Source: an uncultured Bacteroidales bacterium
GTDB taxonomy: Bacteria; Bacteroidota; Bacteroidia; Bacteroidales; F082
Length of the DNA: 19,013 nucleotides
Assembly (NCBI GenBank): GCA_937877465.1
Contig: CALFIT010000075.1
Span: 1 to 19,013 of the forward strand
Reading direction: 5' to 3'
Shown here one piece after another: positions 14,544-19,013 of this stretch. Within the stretch, counting starts at the first letter, position 1, and every line of letters begins with the position of its first letter. The notes under the pieces are model-generated. The model was given only the letters and a program-made list of their open reading frames with translations. It did not search any database and had not been told where the DNA came from. The translations under genes were made by a program, and so were the position numbers.

Positions 14544-16578
14544 CGTGATAGATACTCATCAGCTTCTTTTTCAGCACCTTGCGAGCGGTTTCGATGTCGC
14601 GTAAGGTCAAATCCGTGTTGAGGAACTGGCCGGCTTCCATCTGCTTGTTGACGATGTTGTCCACCAAGTCGCTGATTTTCTTCTCGTCGGGTTCCTTGAG
14701 GCTATGCGAGGCGGCCTCGATGCTGTCGGCCATCATCAGGACGGCGGTCTCGCGCGAGAACGGCGCGGGGCCATGGTAGGTGAACGGCGCGGGGTCGATT
14801 TCCTCGTCGGGATGCGCCTTTTGCTCGCTGATATAGAAATACTCGGTGCGGCGCGTGCCGTGGTGGGTGCGGATGAAGTCGATGATGCGCTCAGGCACAT
14901 GCGCCTTGTGCGCCAACTCGATGCCGTCGGTGACGTGCGAGATGATGATTTCGGCGCTTTCGGTATTCGAGAGGTCGTTGTGCGGACTGTAGGCTCCGTG
15001 TTGGTTCTCAGTGAAATACATCGGGTTCTTGATTTTCCCGATGTCGTGGTACAAGGCACCCGTGCGGGCCAAAAGCGTGTCGCCACCGATTTCGTAAAGC
15101 ACCTCTTCGCAAAGGTTGGCCACTTGGATGGAATGTTGGAACGTGCCCGGAGCCGTGGTCGCCAACTGGCGCAGCAAGGGGCTGTTGGTGTTGCTCAACT
15201 CCATCAGCGAGAGCGAGGTGGTGAAGCCGAAGACGCGCTCAAACATGAGAATGAGCGGCTGGGCCAACAAGGTAAACAAGGCGTTTAGGGCCAACAGCAG
15301 GATCATGGTCCAATCGACTTCGGAAGTCGACATGAAGGTGAAGGCGAGGTAGACCAAGAGATAGCCCACAAACACGAAGATGGCCGACTGGATGAAACGG
15401 TGGTGTTGCCGCATGTTCGACATGCTGAACACCGTCAGCACCGTGGCCACCAACTGCATGAAAATGAACTGGAAAGGATTGGGCACCGCCAGCGAGATGA
15501 GCATCACGGCGAAGACCTGCGTCGAGAAAGCCAACCTCAAATTGAAGAACGAACCCACCATGATGGCCAACAGGCACACGGGCATCAAGTAAATCAAGCC
15601 GGGTGCCCACTTGACCAACACATACGACGGGATGACGACCAAAAGCACCAACGTCAGCAGGAGGACGATGTTTTTCAGCTCGGCGAAGACCTTTTTGTGC
15701 AACTTGTTGCCGTACAAGCCCATCAGCGTGAAGACCAACGCCACGAGGAAAAGTTGGCTCAGCAACACGCGCAACGATTCGTCGCGCGACATCGAGCGTG
15801 TGTTGTACTCGCGTTGCAACGAGTTGAGGATATCGTAGGTGTGCGCAGTAACGATTTCGCCCTCCGACACGATCAGTTCGTCTTTCTGCACCATGCCGTA
15901 GGTGAGCGACACCGCCGAAACCGCCTTGTCGACTTCCTGCTTGGTCATTTCGGCGTTGTAGAACACGTTTTGGCGGAGTGCGCCGTTGAGGAGTTCGGAG
16001 AGCAGTTTCCTGTCGTACCTCTCGTCCAATGTGGCCAAGGCCGCCGCCACCATCTCGGTCGCTTCGTTCATGCTATGCAAATCGCCGTAACGCACCGTGC
16101 GCATCACGCGGCTGCGGACGACGTTCACCTCCGTGTTGGGCGTCAGGTTGCTGGTGGCGTTGTCGTAGGCCACGATGCCGCCGTCCTCGATGGAGTCGTA
16201 AACCGCGAAGAGGACATCCATGTTCAGGTCGCGGTCGAAGCCCGTCTTGTCGTGCCATTGCGCCTCAAACGCATTGAACAGTGCGTTGCGCGAGGCCGAC
16301 ATCTCCTCCTCGTCGAAGACGAAGATGGGCTTCACGTTGGCCGAAGCCGCATCCGTCTCGGCACTCAAGGTCTCATAGTCCTTGTAGATCGCAAAGTCGA
16401 AAGGCGCGTAAAGCGTTTCGTGCTGCCACGGCTTCGAGAGCTGGTATTCGTACTTGAACTTGCCCGTGCGCGGCATCAGCCAACACACCAAAACTACGGC
16501 CACCAAAAAAGCCACAGCCTTGGCAATGTCGTAGTAGCTGTGCCTTATCTTATTAAAAAAATCTTTTATCTTACTCAT
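14518..16578 (-). CDS. Seven-TM HD-domain phosphodiesterase, PgpH/YqfF family
   Basis: A 686-residue membrane protein of the 7TMR-HD family, whose characterised members (PgpH) hydrolyse cyclic di-AMP. One N-terminal membrane segment (about 20-36) is followed by an extracytoplasmic 7TMR-HDED domain (about 45-265). A block of membrane segments follows between about 270 and 445. The cytoplasmic HD domain (about 465-640) has H482 (FQHS), HDIGK (511-515), H548 (ISHVTDG) and H572/H573 (RTHHGT), the metal ligands of HD hydrolases. The start is the ATG at 16578 (MSKIKDFF); a TTG three codons upstream is not preferred. It is divergent from the NlpC/P60 gene. A role in turgor or envelope control is inferred from the family. 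Its 3' end overlaps hipA by 26 bases on the opposite strand. Confidence 0.92.
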   Translation of the reverse strand: MSKIKDFFNKIRHSYYDIAKAVAFLVAVVLVCWLMPRTGKFKYEYQLSKPWQHETLYAPFDFAIYKDYETLSAETDAASANVKPIFVFDEEEMSASRNALFNAFEAQWHDKTGFDRDLNMDVLFAVYDSIEDGGIVAYDNATSNLTPNTEVNVVRSRVMRTVRYGDLHSMNEATEMVAAALATLDERYDRKLLSELLNGALRQNVFYNAEMTKQEVDKAVSAVSLTYGMVQKDELIVSEGEIVTAHTYDILNSLQREYNTRSMSRDESLRVLLSQLFLVALVFTLMGLYGNKLHKKVFAELKNIVLLLTLVLLVVIPSYVLVKWAPGLIYLMPVCLLAIMVGSFFNLRLAFSTQVFAVMLISLAVPNPFQFIFMQLVATVLTVFSMSNMRQHHRFIQSAIFVFVGYLLVYLAFTFMSTSEVDWTMILLLALNALFTLLAQPLILMFERVFGFTTSLSLMELSNTNSPLLRQLATTAPGTFQHSIQVANLCEEVLYEIGGDTLLARTGALYHDIGKIKNPMYFTENQHGAYSPHNDLSNTESAEIIISHVTDGIELAHKAHVPERIIDFIRTHHGTRRTEYFYISEQKAHPDEEIDPAPFTYHGPAPFSRETAVLMMADSIEAASHSLKEPDEKKISDLVDNIVNKQMEAGQFLNTDLTLRDIETARKVLKKKLMSIYHVRIAYPEK

Positions 16579-16620
16579 AAACAACAATTTAAAAACTCTT
16601 CAAACATGGAAAAGCGAGGG

Positions 16621-16700
16621 CTAAATTAAAAAAAACTTCATTCATGGGAGAAAAAATCGCCGAAAAAAGGCGAAATGAAAGGAATTGTTGCCTAATTTAG
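16621..16700. promoter_or_regulatory. Divergent candidate promoters and hairpin between pgpH and the peptidase
   Basis: The same nonamer TAATTTAGC occurs on the minus strand toward pgpH (about 16620-16628) and on the plus strand toward the peptidase (16693-16701). It is one base off the TAnnTTTG consensus. Between them a TCGCC / GGCGA hairpin (16657-16673) is followed, on the minus strand, by six T, as in an intrinsic terminator. -33 elements are not clear. Confidence 0.35.
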
Positions 16701-16722
16701 CGGTCGGAAAAACCACAAAATC

Positions 16723-17496
16723 ATGACATACGGCATCTGCAACAACTCCGCCATCGCGCTTCGCAAAGAAGCCCGACACGCTTCGGAAATGGTCAGCCAA
16801 CTGCTTTACAATGAAACATATACGGTCTTGGACAAAAGCCAGGAATGGGTGCTTGTGCGAACCGAAAACAGGGCCTTCTGTGACGGCCCATCGACCCTTC
16901 GACAGGCTCAAGGCTCAGGGACTTATGCTTACGAAGGCTGGATTCAGGCGAAACAGTTCCACGAAATCGGAGAGGAGACCTTTCTCGCCATGAAAGCGCA
17001 AAAGCCACACCTTATTAATAAAGCCATCGCGGAATTTGAAGGCAAGTTTTTGACCTTGGGCACGCCGCTTTACGAGCCACATCCCGACGCCATCGAAATG
17101 CCCGACACGTTCCAGCCGGAAACCTTGGTCGAAAACGCCATGAAATTGCTCGGTGTGCCTTACCTTTGGGGCGGACGCACGGCCTTCGGCATCGACTGTT
17201 CGGGCTTGACGCAGGCGTGTGCCCGCATGGCGGGATTGGCCTTGCCCCGCGATGCCTCGCAACAGGTGAAATGCGGCGAGTTGGTCTACTTCCTGCAAGA
17301 GACCCAGCCCGGCGACTTGGCCTTCTTCGGCGACGTGGACGGCCTCATCACCCATGTGGGCATCGTCATGGGCGACGAGCGCATCATCCACTGCTCGGGC
17401 GAAGTGCGCATCGACTATCTTGACCAAACGGGCATCTTCAACAAGGAGCGCAACGAGCACACGCATTTGTTACAGGCGGTGAAGCGGATGAAATGA
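16723..17496 (+). CDS. SH3 - NlpC/P60 cysteine peptidase, cytosolic
   Basis: A 257-residue protein with no signal peptide. Residues 1-80 form a bacterial SH3-like domain (YGICNNSAIALRKEA, EWVLVRT, YEGWIQAKQF). Residues about 130-257 form the NlpC/P60 domain with the triad C159 (GIDCSGLTQ), H211 (ITHVGIVM) and H223 (IIHCSG). This layout matches YkfC / dipeptidyl-peptidase VI enzymes, which cut gamma-D-Glu-diamino-acid bonds in murein peptides; absence of an export signal suggests recycling of peptides in the cytosol. An odd segment at residues about 53-68 (CDGPSTLRQAQGSGTY) splits the SH3 domain and is encoded by a repeat-like sequence (16895-16922); the frame stays open. The upstream neighbour pgpH is divergent. 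Confidence 0.88.
   Translation: MTYGICNNSAIALRKEARHASEMVSQLLYNETYTVLDKSQEWVLVRTENRAFCDGPSTLRQAQGSGTYAYEGWIQAKQFHEIGEETFLAMKAQKPHLINKAIAEFEGKFLTLGTPLYEPHPDAIEMPDTFQPETLVENAMKLLGVPYLWGGRTAFGIDCSGLTQACARMAGLALPRDASQQVKCGELVYFLQETQPGDLAFFGDVDGLITHVGIVMGDERIIHCSGEVRIDYLDQTGIFNKERNEHTHLLQAVKRMK
16895..16922 (+). repeat. REP-like palindromic repeat inserted in frame in the peptidase gene
   Basis: The core CCCTTCGACAGGCTCA, then AGGCTCAGGGAC, resembles a short dispersed palindromic repeat that I recognise from many bacterial genomes (form CCCTTCGACAGGCTCAGGG). The copy carries a seven-base tandem duplication (AGGCTCA twice). The end bases CCCT/AGGG are complementary. It lies inside the SH3-coding part of the peptidase. 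Confidence 0.6.
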
Positions 17497-17524
17497 TGGC
17501 GAAATTTTTCGCATCAAAGTTTTT
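17495..17524 (+). terminator. Possible terminator of the peptidase gene
   Basis: GATG-g-CGAA, loop ATTT, TTCG-CATC (17495-17515) forms an eight-pair stem with one bulged G. A run of five T follows at 17520-17524, after AAAG. It starts inside the stop codon. The stem is short and AT-rich, so confidence is limited. Confidence 0.4.
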
Positions 17525-17539
17525 CGCAACGATTTTTAC

Positions 17540-17547
17540 TATATTTG
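17540..17547 (+). promoter_or_regulatory. -7 element of the glutamate semialdehyde dehydrogenase gene
   Basis: TATATTTG followed by C, a perfect TAnnTTTG match, 47 bases before the ATG. The leader between is very AT-rich, with several AAATTTTAA / AAATCTTAA-like repeats (17555-17586). No clear -33 TTTG. Confidence 0.55.
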
Positions 17548-17594
17548 CACCGCGAATTTTAAATTTTAAATCTTTAAATCTTAAATAACGAATA

Positions 17595-19013
17595 ATGAAC
17601 AACGCATTGATCACATTTGCGAAGCCCGACAACGAGCCGGTAAAGGCTTACCGTCCGGGCAGCCCGGAGCGCATCGAGCTCCAGAAAGAACTTGAACGTC
17701 AATCCAACGAAGTCGTCGAAATCCCCGCCATCATCAATGGGCAGGAAGTCCGCACCGGCGACATGGGCGAAGTGGTGATGCCCCACGACCACAAGCACGT
17801 CATCGCCCGCTACCACAAGGTAGGCGAGAAGGAAGTCCGCATGGCCATCGACGCCGCCCAAGCCGCCAAGCACGACTGGGAGAACACGCCTTGGGACGAG
17901 CGCGCCGCCATCATGGCCCGCATCGGCGAAATGTTGGCCACCAAGTATCGCGCCCGCATCAACGCCGCCACCATGCTCGGACAATCGAAGAACTGCTTCC
18001 AAGCCGAGATTGACTCCGCTTGCGAGACCATCGACTTCTTCCGCTACAACAACTACTACGCCAGCAAGCTCTACGCCGAGCAGCCCGCTTCCGCCAACGA
18101 CCAGCTGAACCGCACCGAATACCGCCCGCTGGAAGGCTTCGTGTTCGCCATCACACCTTTCAACTTCTCGTCCATCGCCTCCAACCTTAACATGACCCCC
18201 GCCTTGATGGGCAACACCACCATCTGGAAGCCCTCGACCACATCGCTGCTGTCGAACTACACCGACATGCGCATCTTCATGGAAGCAGGCCTTCCCGCAG
18301 GCGTGGTCAACTTCCTCCCTGGCAAGGGCGGCTTGATTAGCGGCGTGGCCCTGAAGGACAAGAACTTCAACGCCATCCACTTCACCGGCAGCACCGCCAC
18401 CTTCAAGAGCCTGTGGAAAGCCACCGGCCAGAACCTCGACCTCTACAAGTCGTATCCTCGCCTCATCGGTGAGACCGGCGGCAAGGACTTTATCTTCGTC
18501 CACCACAGCGCCGACCCGCAAGAGGTGGCCGTCGCCATCGTGCGTGGCGCCTTCGAGTACCAAGGCCAGAAGTGCTCCGCCGCCTCGCGTGCCTACATCC
18601 CCGCTTCGATGTGGAACGACGTGAAGAACCGCGTGGGCGACATGATGAGCACCATCAAGATGGGCGACGTGAAGGACTTCTCGAACTACGTCAACGCCGT
18701 CATCGACGAGGCCTCGTTCGACAACTGCAAGGGCTACATCGACCGTGCCCAAGCCAGCAAAGATGCCGAAATCGTCTTCGGTGGCCACTGCGACAAGAGC
18801 GTCGGTTACTTCGTGGAGCCTACCGTCATCCTCGCCAAGGTGCCGAACTACGAGAGCATGGTGGAAGAGATCTTCGGACCCATCATCACCATCTATGTGT
18901 ATGATGACAACAAGTTTGAGGAGATGCTCGACGTGTGCGACCAAAGCTCGCCTTACGCCCTCACCGGCGCCTTCTTCGGCAACTGCCTGAAAGCCCAGAA
19001 GATAGCCAACGAC
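17595..19013 (+). CDS. L-glutamate gamma-semialdehyde (1-pyrroline-5-carboxylate) dehydrogenase (3' end outside window)
   Basis: The first 473 residues of an aldehyde dehydrogenase that oxidises glutamate gamma-semialdehyde to glutamate with NAD+, the second step of proline catabolism. Catalytic residues are E293 (LIGETGGKDF) and the nucleophile C327 (YQGQKCSAASR). The cofactor region shows FAITPFNFSSIASNLNM (184-200), WKPS (211-214) and FTGS (263-266). The N-terminal pattern ITFAKPDNEPVKAYRPGSPER and the FNFSSIA stretch are specific to stand-alone P5C dehydrogenases rather than the PutA fusion. About 540 residues are expected, so about 70 are missing beyond the edge. The ATG at 17595 follows an AT-rich leader with a good -7 box. 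Together with HutI and FtcD it feeds glutamate, though no shared regulation is shown. Confidence 0.94.
   Translation, partial: MNNALITFAKPDNEPVKAYRPGSPERIELQKELERQSNEVVEIPAIINGQEVRTGDMGEVVMPHDHKHVIARYHKVGEKEVRMAIDAAQAAKHDWENTPWDERAAIMARIGEMLATKYRARINAATMLGQSKNCFQAEIDSACETIDFFRYNNYYASKLYAEQPASANDQLNRTEYRPLEGFVFAITPFNFSSIASNLNMTPALMGNTTIWKPSTTSLLSNYTDMRIFMEAGLPAGVVNFLPGKGGLISGVALKDKNFNAIHFTGSTATFKSLWKATGQNLDLYKSYPRLIGETGGKDFIFVHHSADPQEVAVAIVRGAFEYQGQKCSAASRAYIPASMWNDVKNRVGDMMSTIKMGDVKDFSNYVNAVIDEASFDNCKGYIDRAQASKDAEIVFGGHCDKSVGYFVEPTVILAKVPNYESMVEEIFGPIITIYVYDDNKFEEMLDVCDQSSPYALTGAFFGNCLKAQKIAND

Noticed and set aside
15400..16629. A long plus-strand open frame opposite pgpH
   Set aside because: Arg/His/Gln-rich shadow of the 7TM-HD protein, with no domain pattern of its own.
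17555..17586. Tandem AAATTTTAA-like repeats in the dehydrogenase leader
   Set aside because: AT-rich leaders are normal for translation initiation in Bacteroidota; the repeats are degenerate and low complexity, so a specific element is not supported.
17574..18944. A 456-codon minus-strand open frame opposite the semialdehyde dehydrogenase
   Set aside because: The plus strand encodes an intact aldehyde dehydrogenase with its catalytic Glu and Cys; the antisense product is a Val/Gly/Asp/His-rich shadow.

Overview
The window looks like a chromosomal segment from a member of the phylum Bacteroidota, most likely order Bacteroidales. The evidence is the repeated -7 promoter signature TAnnTTTG ahead of genes, near absence of classical Shine-Dalgarno sites, the cysteine-poor L33 followed by a DUF4295 protein, a TonB-like protein with a cysteine-rich cytosolic head, a DUF5723-type outer-membrane protein and a WbqC-family protein. 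Coding density is high. No intergenic gap exceeds about 155 bases, and I see no rRNA, tRNA, CRISPR array, transposase or prophage gene.

Left part (1-5537, all minus strand). A 3'-truncated secreted proline-rich protein is followed by yraN, rimO and ftsY, transcribed ftsY-rimO-yraN with overlapping ends. Ahead of ftsY are an unusual inverted repeat and a strong intrinsic terminator that closes the short rpmG-DUF4295 unit. Upstream of rpmG lies a fused formiminotransferase-cyclodeaminase (ftcD-fchA). Its leader carries two hairpins, and its promoter region shares a 13-base element with that of rpmG.

Middle (5668-11443, minus strand). A TonB-like gene with its own promoter lies downstream of a compact co-directional set: hutI, a 509-residue lipoprotein, a DUF5723-like barrel protein and a stand-alone radical SAM activase-like protein. 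The junctions in that set are tight (11 nt, 2 nt, 14 nt overlap). HutI produces formimino-glutamate, the substrate of FtcD, so both late steps of histidine degradation are encoded here but in separate units. hutH and hutU are not in the window.

Right part (11504-19013). Divergent from hutI is a plus-strand pair: a periplasmic thioredoxin and a WbqC-family protein. Next comes a hipBA-type toxin-antitoxin pair with its own promoter and two candidate operator repeats. Its kinase carries a C-terminal extension and overlaps tail to tail with pgpH, a seven-TM HD-domain c-di-AMP phosphodiesterase candidate. Divergent from pgpH is a cytosolic-looking SH3-NlpC/P60 peptidase interrupted in frame by what looks like a dispersed palindromic repeat. 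The window ends inside an L-glutamate gamma-semialdehyde dehydrogenase gene.

I do not find a clear new defence or mobile system. The most unusual items are the repeat inserted in the peptidase, the repeat and leader structures at ftsY and ftcD, the extended HipA, and the lipoprotein-barrel-radical SAM set.
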